Part shown: in pieces, positions 30,115-39,780 of the stretch
How the letters are laid out: each line of letters starts with the position of its first letter
How positions within the stretch are numbered: the stretch's first letter is position 1
Origin: Rhynchopus euleeides
Lineage: Eukaryota; Euglenozoa; Diplonemea; Diplonemida; Diplonemidae
Reading direction: 5' to 3'
Assembly (NCBI GenBank): GCA_963210315.1
Contig: OY723312.1
Coordinates: 248,001 to 312,000, forward strand
DNA length: 64,000 nt
Made by a program: the position numbers and the translations under genes
Notes under the pieces: generated by a model
Seen by the model: the letters and a program-made list of their open reading frames with translations, nothing else
The model's database searches: none
Told to the model about the DNA's origin: nothing

Positions 30115-30570
30115 ATGCCAACCGACACACCGCCAACCGGGGCCGAGATGCCGCTGCAGCAGGATGCAGGGCAGGCGGCGGGTGGCACCACAGAGGAAGC
30201 TGCACCCACCGCCACCACCACCTCCTCCTCCTCCACCACCGAACCCCCACCCGCTGAAGCTGGCGGAGGCAGCGGGGTCGCAGCAGAGGGAGAAGGTGGG
30301 GGAGGGGTGCCGGATACATGCAAGGTGCCCCCCTACTCGACTGGGGCAGCGCTTCCAACGCCGCACACCTCCTCTGCTGGGGGAGGGAGGGCTGTGGGGG
30401 TGGCGTCCGAGCTGCGCGTCGGGTGTGAGGTGCGTGTCCCGCGGTGCGACGCCCTGATCCGGAGCATGCGCTGCTTCAGCAACGAGGAGGTTGTGAAGGT
30501 GTTGGGCAAAGTCGGGGTCGTTTCCCGCCTCCTCCCGAGCTCCGCTGTGGTGGACTACGCCCGGATTTCC
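30115..30570 (+). CDS. Possible exon with a MIB/SH3-like repeat domain
   Basis: From ATG 30115, about 100 residues of Thr/Ala/Gly-rich low-complexity sequence precede ASELRVGCEVRVPRCDALIR and VVKVLGKVGVVSRLLPSSAV. The VLGKVG...V pattern after a GxEVRV strand resembles the Mind-bomb (MIB/SH3_15) repeat of some E3 ubiquitin ligases. The domain stops near VVDYA, where a GGACATGTCC-type repeat begins, so the gene appears interrupted or the exon ends there. No partner exon is identifiable. Annotation is tentative. Confidence 0.35.
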
Positions 30571-31635
30571 GGTCCGGATATGTCCGCCCTGTCCGCCCTG
30601 AAATCGCCTAAGGGGCCGGGGGAAATCCAGGAAATTCGGGAAATCCAGGAATATGAAGAATCCTCCTAAAACGTTTAAAACGTTTAAAATGTTTAAAACT
30701 CGGTTTCTAACAACACTGGCCCCCCCCCCCATCCCCATGCGCCGGCTCTATACACAGTTGGTATCACACAGGTTGCGTTGGGCACGATCATACCACCACC
30801 ACCACCACCACCACCACCACCACTACCCCCCCCACCCCCCCCACTCGTTTTCCGGAATGCTGGGACCCGGTATCGACAAAGGGGTTGCTGTGGCTTGCCG
30901 CAGGATCAGACAGAATTCTCTTTCTTTTGGCTAGATCACACACGCACGTACCACACACGTTGACACATTTTTTCTGTTTAGTGGTTGTCGCACCGAGCGA
31001 GCGATCTGCTGTCTACCACCCCTGTGACACACACACACACGTTGAATATGCTTGTAGAGGAGAACAGCTCTCTTGAATAACATGGCACCGCTTCGCAGAC
31101 AACACACTTCAGAGGACAAGGCTTTTTTTTGGCAAAGTGTCGAGGGGTGCACTTGGTCGGGACAGGCCAGCAACCTACCACCGCGCAGCATGCCCGAGAT
31201 AGGACGCACAAAAGAGCACCATTGATTGCCAACTGATTTTTTTGCGCAGCTCTTCAGCCGGAACAACCGATTATACTACAACGAAACACACATTCACACA
31301 CACACAAGATTTACAAAGGGGGTCTTCGCTAGCCGGTGCAAAAAAGTGCAGGCTGGTGCAGGGCAAAATGGGCCGAAAATGGGCCAAATCGGAGGCAAAA
31401 AAAAGGGCGGGGAGTTGGGTGGCCCCTAGCTGGGAGCACGCATTTGGACCCAAAAAATAATGTCGAGCGGTCCCTGTGCATTGTTCAGCCCTCACAGGAC
31501 GAGAAGGCACGGCGGGGCCCGTGTCACGGGTAAACATTGAGATCAACCTGTCATCCTGGGCCAAGCCAAGATGGGAGCTGGCCGCCTGGGGCAATGCAGG
31601 AGCAACGGCTAGTGCTCGTGCTGGCACGAAGCGGA
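30571..31635. other. Repeat-bearing stretch without a recognised gene
   Basis: Holds GTTTAAAAC motifs (30665-30700), a (CCA)n tract (about 30791-30823), CACACA tracts (31025-31045, 31290-31308) and a GGGGGTCTTCGCT repeat end (31318). No gene seen. Confidence 0.5.
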
Positions 31636-32290
31636 GCCAGGCAGTGCTGTCCCGAGAACGGGCCGAGCCAGACAGTGCTGTCCCAAGGGTGGGCCGAGCC
31701 AGACAGTGATGTCCCGAGAATGGGCCGAGCCAGGCAGTGCTGTCCCAAGGGTGGGCCGAGCCAGACAGTGCTGTCCCGAGAACGGGCCGAGCCAGACAGT
31801 GCTGTCCCGAGAATGGGCCGAGCCAGGCAGTGCTGTCCCAAGGGTGGGCCGAGCCAGACAGTGCTGTCCCGAGAATGGGCCGAGCCAGACAGTGCTGTCC
31901 CGAGAATGGGCCGAGCCAGACAGTGCTGTCCCGAGAACGGGCCGAGCCAGACAGTGCTGTCCCGAGAATGGGCCGAGCCAGGCAGTGCTGTCCCAAGGGT
32001 GGGCCGAGCCAGACAGTGCTGTCCCGAGAACGGGCCGAGCCAGACAGTGCTGTCCCGAGAACGGGCCGAGCCAGACAGTGCTGTCCCGAGAATGGGCCGA
32101 GCCAGGCAGTGCTGTCCCAAGGGTGGGCCGAGCCAGACAGTGCTGTCCCGAGAACGGGCCGAGCCAGACAGTGCTGTCCCGAGGGTGGGCCGAGCTAGGC
32201 AGTGCTGTCCCGAGAATGGGCCGAGCCACGCAGTCCTGTCCAGAGGGTGGGCCGAGCCAGGCAGTGATGTCCCGAGGGTGGGCCGACATC
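31636..32290 (+). repeat. 31-bp minisatellite, type 1 (about 21 copies)
   Basis: Unit CCGAGAATGGGCCGAGCCAG plus GCAGTGCTGTC, exactly 31 bp, with a few fixed variants (GAACGGG, AAGGGTGG) alternating in a higher-order pattern. Because 31 is not a multiple of three and no phase contains a stop, long open frames run through it on both strands; these are by-products. Confidence 0.95.
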
Positions 32291-32984
32291 ACATCCGGTC
32301 TCGGCCCGCTGTCTGGACCGCAGCAACAAGAAATCTGCGCTGCATGCACAGGAGCAGGGGGACTTGGCCCGTCCGCACTCCGACATTGCACCGCGCTGCC
32401 CCAGCGCTCCAGATCACAAGGCCCCCTGTGCCGCAGGAGGTGGAGACGTCGCACACCAGCAGGATGACGTCGCAGACCAGTTCACCACCCCCAACAGTAG
32501 GTCACACTCCGCCTCGCCTGTAGGCCGTCTACTGTATGCAGGAGTCTGCGTGTGTTGACAAAGACACACACGCCCGGCACACCTGATTCTATGGGCAGCG
32601 CTCGTAACTCTCTCGGCGCCAAGTCGAAGCAGAGCAAGATTTGGTTGGACGGTGCAAATATAGCTAGCCTTGCGGGCTCGCTAAGACACTCTCCGAGCTA
32701 GCTACATGAACACAACATTGCACATCGCACGGTTTCGAAGGATGGGTACGCAATGCGGGTTTAGGTCTTGTGCTAATGTTACACACAGCAAGATCCCTGA
32801 CGGAGGGGATCGATGGAGGCACTGAGGAGATCATGACTGGGAAGGGGTCCTGCATCGAACCCCCTCTGAGTGGAGCAAACACTCGGTACTCCGGGCGCCA
32901 CGTTCTGCTCGGCTGGACATCACCCCGAGGTCGTGGCCACGGCCCCCGACCACTCACTGCGGGGAGCTTCCCGTCCAGACAGTG
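32291..32984. other. Spacer between minisatellites 1 and 2
   Basis: Non-repetitive sequence. Its open frames are continuations of minisatellite frames and none contains a recognisable domain. No continuation of the cyclase coding sequence was found here. Confidence 0.45.
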
Positions 32985-34345
32985 TCTGGACATCACTCCT
33001 GGGCTCGACCCACTGGGCCGAGCCCAGGAGTGCTGTCCAGACACTGGGCCGAGCCCAGGAGTGATGTCCAGACCCTGGGCCGAGCCAGGGAGTGGTGTCC
33101 AGACACTGGGCCGAGCCCAGGAGTGATGTCCAGACACTGGGCCGAGCCCAGGAGTGATGTCCAGACCCTGGGCCGAGCCAGGGAGTAGTGTCCAGACCCT
33201 GGGCCGAGCCCAGGAGTGCTGTCCAGGCACTGGGCCGAGCTCAGGAGTGCTGTCCAGTCCCTGGGCCGAGCCAGGGAGTGGTGTCCAGACCCTGGGCCGA
33301 GCCCAGGAGTGCTGTCCAGGCACTGGGCCGAGCTCAGGAGTGCTGTCCAGTCCCTGGGCCGAGCCAGGGAGTGGTGTCCAGACCCTGGGCCGAGCCCAGG
33401 AGTGCTGTCCAGACCCTGGGCCGAGCCAGGGAGTGGTGTCCAGACACTGGGCCGAGCCCAGGAGTGATGTCCAGACCCTGGGCCGAGCCAGGGAGTAGTG
33501 TCCAGACCCTGGGCCGAGCCCAGGAGTGCTGTCCAGGCACTGGGCCGAGCTCAGGAGTGCTGTCCAGTCCCTGGGCCGAGCCAGGGAGTGGTGTCCAGAC
33601 CCTGGGCCGAGCCCAGGAGTGCTGTCCAGACCCTGGGCCGAGCCAGGGAGTGGTGTCCAGACACTGGGCCGAGCCCAGGAGTGATGTCCAGACCCTGGGC
33701 CGAGCCCAGGAGTGATGTCCAGACCCTGGGCCGAGCCAGGGAGTGGTGTCCAGACCCTGGGCCGAGCCCAGGAGTGCTGTCCAGACACTGGGCCGAGCTC
33801 AGGAGTGCTGTCCAGTCCCTGGGCCGAGCCAGGGAGTGGTGTCCAGACCCTGGGCCGAGCCCAGGAGTGCTGTCCAGACACTGGGCCGAGCCCAGGAGTG
33901 ATGTCCAGACCCTGGGCCGAGCCAGGGAGTGGTGTCCAGACACTGGGCCGAGCCCAGGAGTGATGTCCAGACACTGGGCCGAGCCAGGGAGTGGTGTCCA
34001 GACACTGGGCCGAGCCCAGGAGTGATGTCCAGACCCTGGGCCGAGCCCAGGAGTGCTGTCCACACTGGGCCGAGCCAGGGAGTGATGTCCAGACCCTGGG
34101 CCGAGCCAGGGAGTGGTGTCCAGACCCTGGGCCGAGCCCAGGAGTGCTGTCCAGACACTGGGCCGAGCTCAGGAGTGCTGTCCAGTCCCTGGGCCGAGCC
34201 AGGGAGTGGTGTCCAGACACTGGGCCGAGCCCAGGAGTGGTGTCCAGACCCTGGGCCGAGCCCAGGAGTGCTGTCCAGACACTGGGCCGAGCCAGGGAGT
34301 GATGTCCAGTCCCTGGGCCGAGCCCAGGAGTGCTGTCCAGACACT
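32985..34345 (+). repeat. 31-bp minisatellite, type 2 (about 43 copies)
   Basis: Unit CAGACACTGGGCCGAGCCCA plus GGAGTGATGTC, 31 bp, with CCCAGGAGT / CCAGGGAGT and ACACT / ACCCT / AGTCCCT variants. It shares the GGGCCGAGCC core and the GTGxTGTCC end with type 1. One unit near 34060 is short. The 573-codon minus-strand frame through this array is a by-product. Confidence 0.95.
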
Positions 34346-34365
34346 GACGATGTCCTGCCTCATAC

Positions 34366-34553
34366 CCGCCATGCCCGCAATGCACTTCCGGATCACATGG
34401 TTGTGGATTTCTAGCGCCTTCCGCATTCCCTCGAAAGACTTCTCCAAGCAGAGGGTCGAGTCCTGCACGTCTGTGACCACGAGTGTCGTGATCTTCGTCT
34501 CTGTGGAGTAGTCATCGAAGAGCAGCGCCTGCTGGCTGTCTTCGTTCAGCATC
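34366..34553 (-). CDS. Single exon of a class III adenylyl cyclase catalytic domain
   Basis: Flanked by a TCGTAG acceptor and a GTATGA donor (the same donor type as the RRM gene), the exon encodes TKITTLVVTDVQDSTLCLEK, then GMRKALEIHNHVIRKCIAGMAG. This corresponds to the first metal-binding Asp region (TDVQDST; compare FTDIxxST in trypanosome ESAG4-type cyclases) and the following helix. The exon lies 20 bp from one 31-bp minisatellite and about 10 bp from another. No further cyclase exon is visible within the window on either side, so it is either part of a gene with minisatellite-filled introns or a stranded fragment. Confidence 0.62.
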
Positions 34554-34562
34554 CTACGACTA

Positions 34563-34850
34563 GGCCGGACATGGGCCGATCTCGGCAGTACTGGGCCGGC
34601 TATGGGCCGATCTCGCCCGATCTCGCCCGGCAGTGCTGGGCCGGCTATGGGCCGATCTCGGCAGTGCTGGGCCGGCTACGGGCCGATCTCGCCCGTACTG
34701 GGCCGGACATGGGCCGATCTCGGCAGTGCTGGGCCGGCTATGGGCCGATCTCGCACGTACTGGGCCGGACATGGGCCGATCTCGGCAGTGCTGGGCCGGC
34801 TATGGGCCGATCTCGCCCGTACTGGGCCGGGTCCAGGAGTGGTGTCCAGA
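34563..34850 (+). repeat. 31-bp minisatellite, type 3 (about 9 copies)
   Basis: Unit GGGCCGGCTATGGGCCGATC plus TCGGCAGTGCT, 31 bp, alternating with a GGACAT / CGCCCGTACT form. It ends in a unit of type 2 character (CCAGGAGTGGTGTCCAGACC), linking the two families. Confidence 0.93.
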
Positions 34851-34987
34851 CCCTGGGCCGACCCAGGCTGTGGGTGGGGCATTTTGGTGCATTTTCCGTC
34901 GGTTTAGGTGAAAATTGTCGAATTTTGTCGAAATTTGACGACAGGTGACGAACAGCGAGAACCCCCGAAAAACCGGTTTTTAATTCA

Positions 34988-35153
34988 TTTTTGGGGGGGG
35001 GGGGTCTTCGCTGACGAAGTTTTTGTCGAAGACCCCTGTCGTCGTCGTCAGAACACTGCCGTCTTCGGTGAAAAACCCCCTGAAACAGCCGTTTTCCTAA
35101 TTATGTGACGAACGACGAAGTTTGTCGAAGTTTGTCGACCAGCGAAGACCCCC
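34988..35153. mobile_element. ~166-bp hairpin MITE, GGGGGTCTTCGCT termini
   Basis: GGGGGGTCTTCGCTGACGAAG at the left and a complementary AGCGAAGACCCCC end at the right, with GACGAAGTTTGTCGAAG repeats inside. The outer termini resemble the GGGGGCCTTCGCT families elsewhere in the window. Confidence 0.6.
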
Positions 35154-35360
35154 AAAGTCTCCGAATATATCTCCGAAAAATAACTCTATGTCGCCCACCC
35201 ACCCCACCCCCTGCATCTGCATTGATTTTGCCTCCACCACAAGCAAAGCCTGCTGCAGGGCACCGCCCTGTCTACCCCATCACATGAGACATCACCCCAC
35301 CTCCACCCCCTCAGACCCCAGGGTAAGAGTTCTTGTGCAGCGCTTGGCCCACCCCTTGTG

Positions 35361-38300
35361 TCACACGTCGCTGGCCTCCATCATGGAGTCGTCGTGCGCC
35401 AGGGAGATGGATGAGGCGTAGTCCTCGAGGGAGCGGTATTCGTCCAGCACCCCGCACATCGAGGATAGATGGTGCTCGATCGCCTCCAGCGACCTGTCGT
35501 GCGACATGGGGGACCGCAGCATGCTGGCCCCACCTCCACCGCCAGCAGCAGCGGCAGGGCTTGCAGAGCGGGTGGGCCGCCGCCCAGGCGGTGACCCTGC
35601 GTAGCTCGGCCGCCCCGGCAGCTCCCTCCCACTTGTGGCGGACTGTGTCGTGGCGCGTGTCGCAGGGACCGACCCCTGCGGCACCAGCCACGGTGCAGAC
35701 GTCGACGACCTCAGCGGCGTGTAGAACTGCGACGGTGCAACGTAGCTCGGCGATGCCGACGGGCTGCGCGGCCCACCCGATGCGCCGCCAACACCCAGGC
35801 GGGTGCACTCCTCGAAGAAGGTGTCCATCGCAAGGCTGCCGCCGCGGCTGTTGTAATACGACGTGGTTGCTGCGGATGCACCGCGCGGCCCGTAGTCCAA
35901 CACCGTGTCGGGGCGGGGGCGCTGCAGCAGCTGCCGTGTGGTGAGCGGCCTGCTCCCGGAATACGAAGGGTGGTGGTGTGACGGGGATCTGCTTGCGTGC
36001 CGCTGGTGGTGGTGGTGGGGGTGGTTGTGTGCAGAGCGGGACTCCGATCGGGGCGGGGGGGGCGGTATGTCGTCCACCGTGCCCGACAGCGTGGTGTGCG
36101 TCAGCCTGTCGGCGCGGAGCGTGTCGTCCTCCTCCATATGCTGCTGGTGCGCCGCCTCCCTCTCCTTGAGGATGGCGCGCGACCCCTTGCTGATCTTCGG
36201 TTTGAAGGTTGCGTTGCGCATCTCCTCGCGCGCGTCGTCCTCCCTTGCCCCCAACACCTTCTTCCGCGAATTGTTCTGCCGCTGCCGCAGCGCATCCGCT
36301 TTGGAAAGCCGCTTCGCGCTCTCTATCAGTTCATCCTCTGTCCGCACCACACGTTTGGGCCCCGTCCCGGCAAACTTTTTCTGAACCTTGGGGGACGCGC
36401 TGCGACTGCGGCTGCGGCTGCGGGCATCCTTTGAAGTGGACCGCTTCCCGATGCTGCCCATCGGGGGCTTGCGGTCCATAATCTCGCGCGATTTGTCCTC
36501 AAGCTCCGGGCGGAATGGGCACTCCTCCTTGCACAGCATGGCCTTCTTCGACTGGAACCCCTTCTCCCACTGCGTCCGCTTCTTCTGCATCGACTCCACA
36601 TGCTCCTCAGGCGTCTTCTTCTTCCCGCGGTACAGCTTCTTCGTGAAATCGGATGTCTCGGGGCGGAACTTCCCCTCCTCCGCCTGCATCTCGGCCCGCT
36701 TGGCGTTCAGCCGGATCTCCGTCTTCTTCACCTTCTCCTTCATCCTGTCCAGAATATGGGGCCTCTCCCTCCCGGTCCCCAGCTTGTAGGACGCGGGGTT
36801 GAGCACAGGTTCAAACGAACCCTCCGGGGCAGGCGTCACCAGCTTCTTCGAGAAGTAGTCGTACGCGTGGAAATCCCAGTGCACCACAGGGGATTTATAC
36901 CCATCCCCCGCGAGCGCCTCGCGCCGCACCGCGTTCTGCACGATGCGGCGCGAGGTGGTGGACATCTTCGCCTGCTGCTGCTGCAGCTCGCGCACCTCCG
37001 CTTCCTCCTTGCCACGCTCCTTCAGGGCCCGCTCCGCTAAGGCGCGGTTTTTCCAGTCCTCTGCATATCGGTGGAACTCACCCCGCGGGGGGATCTGCCG
37101 GGCGGCCCGCGTGATGACAGGCTTCAGCTGCAGCTCCGCCTGCTCTCTCTCGTCACGCCTCTGCAGCTCCCTGTCGCGGATCTGCGATTTGACACGCTCA
37201 GAGAGGGCGCCCCGCTCGTGCAGCATATCCCAGTGTGCGTCGGCGCTGAGCGAGGCCATGGCAATCGTCTCGACATGGCATGTGTCGATATGCCCCTCGG
37301 CGAACGACTCGCGGCATACACTCCACAAGAGGGAGAACCACGGCGGCAGGTAGTACGCAGGGCTGTAGAAGCGGCGCTTACCCCTCCCCCCCTCGCGGCG
37401 GCCGTCCCCCCCGCTGATGTCGTCGTCGCCCCCGCTGGAGGACTCGCCATCCCCCGCAGCATGCCCCTGTGCCCCTGCCGACGCGTAGTCGTAGTCGTAG
37501 TGGTACCCCCCGACGGGGCGTGATGTCTGCTCGCTGGCAGGGGGCCCGCCCCCTTCGCCCCCACCCTGCACAGGGGTGAGGCGTGCGGGGGAGGCTGCGA
37601 GGACCTGGTCCGCACGGAGGTAGCCCCCAGGGCTGGCGGTGGGGTGGGATGCGGGGGGTGTCGGGGGGTCGTAGGTCTCGAACAGCACGTCGGGGCTGAT
37701 CTGCAGCTGGCTGCGCTTCACCGACTCGACAAGCGTCTCCAGTGCGGTGGGCGGGTCGGAGGACCCCCCGGCCCCAGCCTCGCGCTGCGGGCTGGGGCTG
37801 GGGCTGGCAGAGATGATGTCGTCGAAGGCGTTCGCCAGGCTGCGCGACATATACCCCGGAGGTGCCTGGGTGTCGTGCGGCGCCCCCTCGTAGGCGTGGA
37901 GCTGCTCGGCGACCTCTGCGGGCATCGTGTCGTCTTCTGCGAAGCTGCACGCCGACGACGCGCCGTCGGAATCCTCCGGATCGCTGCCGCACCCGCCCAG
38001 CTCATCCTCCCTGCGGCGCGCCGCCATGCGTGCCGCCGCCTGGGCCTGCAGCAGGGCAGCGTAGCTGCCCAGCTGCCGCCTGAAGGAGGCCAGCAGGGCG
38101 CGGCCCTTGCGCTCCTCAACCTCGACACCGCGGCGCGCCAGGGCGCAGTCGCCCAGGAGTGTCCCGTCGCTGTCGCAGTGTGCCAGGTGCTGCAGCTCGT
38201 CAGCAGGTGTGCCGCCGGTGCGCCACAGGCCCTGCCTGCTGTGGAAGGCGACAATCTCAGCGCCGCATGCGGCGTGTCGTTCGCTGTCGGGTGCATCCGG

Positions 38301-39674
38301 AGGTATTGTGGGGAGCTGTGCCCCTGCACCGCAGTGCTGCCCGCAGTAGCGTGCTGGGTCTGTGCCCAGGAGGGACGGGGTGCTGAAGAAACGCGTGGGG
38401 TTCAGCCTCCGCACCAGGCCCCGCAGCGCCGCGCCGTCCCCATCCCCGCCGCCCCCATGCTGCTGCGGGTCGCGCAGCACCAGGATCTGCGTCGACGACA
38501 GGAGGGGCCTGTCCTGCACCTTCCCCAGCGCAATGCATCTGCTGGCCGAACGCGCCTGCGCCTTGAACTGATCCAGAAAGCTGGAGTAGAAGAGGGTGCG
38601 TGCGGTGCGCCCGGGCGTGGTGTGCTTCAGGGGTGCTGCGGCATCTCCTGGGAAGGTTCGGTTCGCATCGTAGTACGATGTGACGCAGCGCCCGTCGGGG
38701 TCGACGTCGGTGAACCCGTCGAAGCAGGTCTTGCGCTGCATGCTGCGCGCCAGCTGGTCCCTCCCGTCGACGAGGCGGGACTCCAGCGCACCCGTCACAA
38801 AGAGGTAGTCTACGCTGCCCAGCAGCACCGCGCCGTCACGCAGGGCGTTGCTGTCCAGCATCCCGACATGGCCTCCGCCCCCGCCACCCCCGCTCCGCAC
38901 ACCCGCCGCCTCCGAGATGGCGGGCGCAGCCTCGAAGGCGATGCTGCTGCAGTCATCCGCTACGACCTCCTTGCCTCTGCGCTCGCCGGCGAGGCGCTGC
39001 GTGCCGCTATCGGGGTGGAGGCAGCAGCACGCTGCCTTGCCAGGCAGGGACAGCGGGAAGGCCTCCTGGCACCCCGCCGCATCCGGCTGGGCCGCACCGA
39101 GCGACCGCGCCGTGAGGGCAAGGTGGGAGAAGAAGGCGCGCTCGCGCTGCGCGTGCCGCTTCGTCCTGCGGGGGAAGGCCCAGTTGGCGAAGCACAGCGT
39201 GGCGCCATGCTCCCTATAGCACACCTTCGCTGCCACGTTCTGCCGCCCGCCCGAGGTGTACCCACCGACCACGACGTGGAGGGGGGTCAGCCCTGTGGAC
39301 AGCGTGAAGACGCAGAGGTAGGCACCGCCACGCTCGACGCAGGCCGTCTCCTTGTAGGTCGCAGAGCCCGGCGGCAGTGCTGCGAGCAGTGCGCGCCAGA
39401 GGGATGTGCGCCACTCGGAGGTGACGCGGCTGGGGCTGTTGATGGATACGGCGATGACGGCAGGCGGTGCTTCGCCCCCGCGCACCGCCTTTGCGATCAT
39501 GGCGACATCCGCGTCGTCTGGGGCACGGAGGAAGCCGCGTGACACGCGCCACGACAGGATGGCCACGCGTGCCTCCTGCATCAACCCAGAGTCGGCCCCG
39601 CCACGCAGCATGCCTTCCTCCACCGCCGCAAGCAGTGCGCTGCGCTCGACATCCTCGCAGCTGCTGGATGCCAT
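35361..39674 (-). CDS. 1437-codon cytoskeleton-like protein with FxPx repeats
   Basis: ATG 39674 is chosen because it opens MASSSCEDVERSALL, directly after a polypyrimidine-CTCAG acceptor-like signal. The N-terminal third has a run (SRLVDGRDQLARSM, TCFDGFTDV, TSYYDANRTFPG) that faintly resembles inositol polyphosphate 5-phosphatases around DQL...FxGF...YxYD. The catalytic GDxN and H motifs are not evident, so activity is doubtful. The middle is low complexity. The C-terminal third is charged and helical with repeated FxP motifs (KFRPETSDFTKKLY, CPFRPELEDKSREI, TFKPKISKGSRAI) typical of protist flagellar and centrosomal proteins, then an RS stretch and a His/Pro/Ser-rich tail. No introns are needed. 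It is probably a structural cytoskeletal protein. Confidence 0.83.
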   Translation of the reverse strand: MASSSCEDVERSALLAAVEEGMLRGGADSGLMQEARVAILSWRVSRGFLRAPDDADVAMIAKAVRGGEAPPAVIAVSINSPSRVTSEWRTSLWRALLAALPPGSATYKETACVERGGAYLCVFTLSTGLTPLHVVVGGYTSGGRQNVAAKVCYREHGATLCFANWAFPRRTKRHAQRERAFFSHLALTARSLGAAQPDAAGCQEAFPLSLPGKAACCCLHPDSGTQRLAGERRGKEVVADDCSSIAFEAAPAISEAAGVRSGGGGGGGHVGMLDSNALRDGAVLLGSVDYLFVTGALESRLVDGRDQLARSMQRKTCFDGFTDVDPDGRCVTSYYDANRTFPGDAAAPLKHTTPGRTARTLFYSSFLDQFKAQARSASRCIALGKVQDRPLLSSTQILVLRDPQQHGGGGDGDGAALRGLVRRLNPTRFFSTPSLLGTDPARYCGQHCGAGAQLPTIPPDAPDSERHAACGAEIVAFHSRQGLWRTGGTPADELQHLAHCDSDGTLLGDCALARRGVEVEERKGRALLASFRRQLGSYAALLQAQAAARMAARRREDELGGCGSDPEDSDGASSACSFAEDDTMPAEVAEQLHAYEGAPHDTQAPPGYMSRSLANAFDDIISASPSPSPQREAGAGGSSDPPTALETLVESVKRSQLQISPDVLFETYDPPTPPASHPTASPGGYLRADQVLAASPARLTPVQGGGEGGGPPASEQTSRPVGGYHYDYDYASAGAQGHAAGDGESSSGGDDDISGGDGRREGGRGKRRFYSPAYYLPPWFSLLWSVCRESFAEGHIDTCHVETIAMASLSADAHWDMLHERGALSERVKSQIRDRELQRRDEREQAELQLKPVITRAARQIPPRGEFHRYAEDWKNRALAERALKERGKEEAEVRELQQQQAKMSTTSRRIVQNAVRREALAGDGYKSPVVHWDFHAYDYFSKKLVTPAPEGSFEPVLNPASYKLGTGRERPHILDRMKEKVKKTEIRLNAKRAEMQAEEGKFRPETSDFTKKLYRGKKKTPEEHVESMQKKRTQWEKGFQSKKAMLCKEECPFRPELEDKSREIMDRKPPMGSIGKRSTSKDARSRSRSRSASPKVQKKFAGTGPKRVVRTEDELIESAKRLSKADALRQRQNNSRKKVLGAREDDAREEMRNATFKPKISKGSRAILKEREAAHQQHMEEDDTLRADRLTHTTLSGTVDDIPPPPPRSESRSAHNHPHHHHQRHASRSPSHHHPSYSGSRPLTTRQLLQRPRPDTVLDYGPRGASAATTSYYNSRGGSLAMDTFFEECTRLGVGGASGGPRSPSASPSYVAPSQFYTPLRSSTSAPWLVPQGSVPATRATTQSATSGRELPGRPSYAGSPPGRRPTRSASPAAAAGGGGGASMLRSPMSHDRSLEAIEHHLSSMCGVLDEYRSLEDYASSISLAHDDSMMEASDV

Positions 39675-39780
39675 GCCTGAGCAAAAAGGAGGGGAGTTGG
39701 TGTGACGTCTTGGCTGCATTGCACTCACAACGTCTGTTTACCACGGGCCACGGCGTCGTGTGGGGTGATCTCGAGGGGGA
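39556..39780 (-). repeat. 225-bp source segment: 5' end of the 35-39 kb gene
   Basis: Covers the first 39 codons, the start codon, the acceptor-like CTCAG and about 100 bp upstream. It is repeated at 50405-50629 with a single visible mismatch (T versus C at 39711). Confidence 0.95.

Noticed and set aside
30780-30830. Histidine-rich coding tract
   Set aside because: It is a (CCA)n microsatellite without surrounding coding character.
32664-34385. 573-codon repeat protein on the minus strand
   Set aside because: It is a frame running through a 31-bp minisatellite that is open in several phases on both strands; there is no independent coding evidence.
31636-34850. CRISPR array
   Set aside because: The 31-bp units are head-to-tail with no spacers of differing sequence, and the context is eukaryotic.
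37644-39542. 632-codon plus-strand frame opposite the 35-39 kb gene
   Set aside because: A shadow of the opposite strand caused by high third-position GC; it has no domains and is Arg/Gly/Ala/Val-rich.
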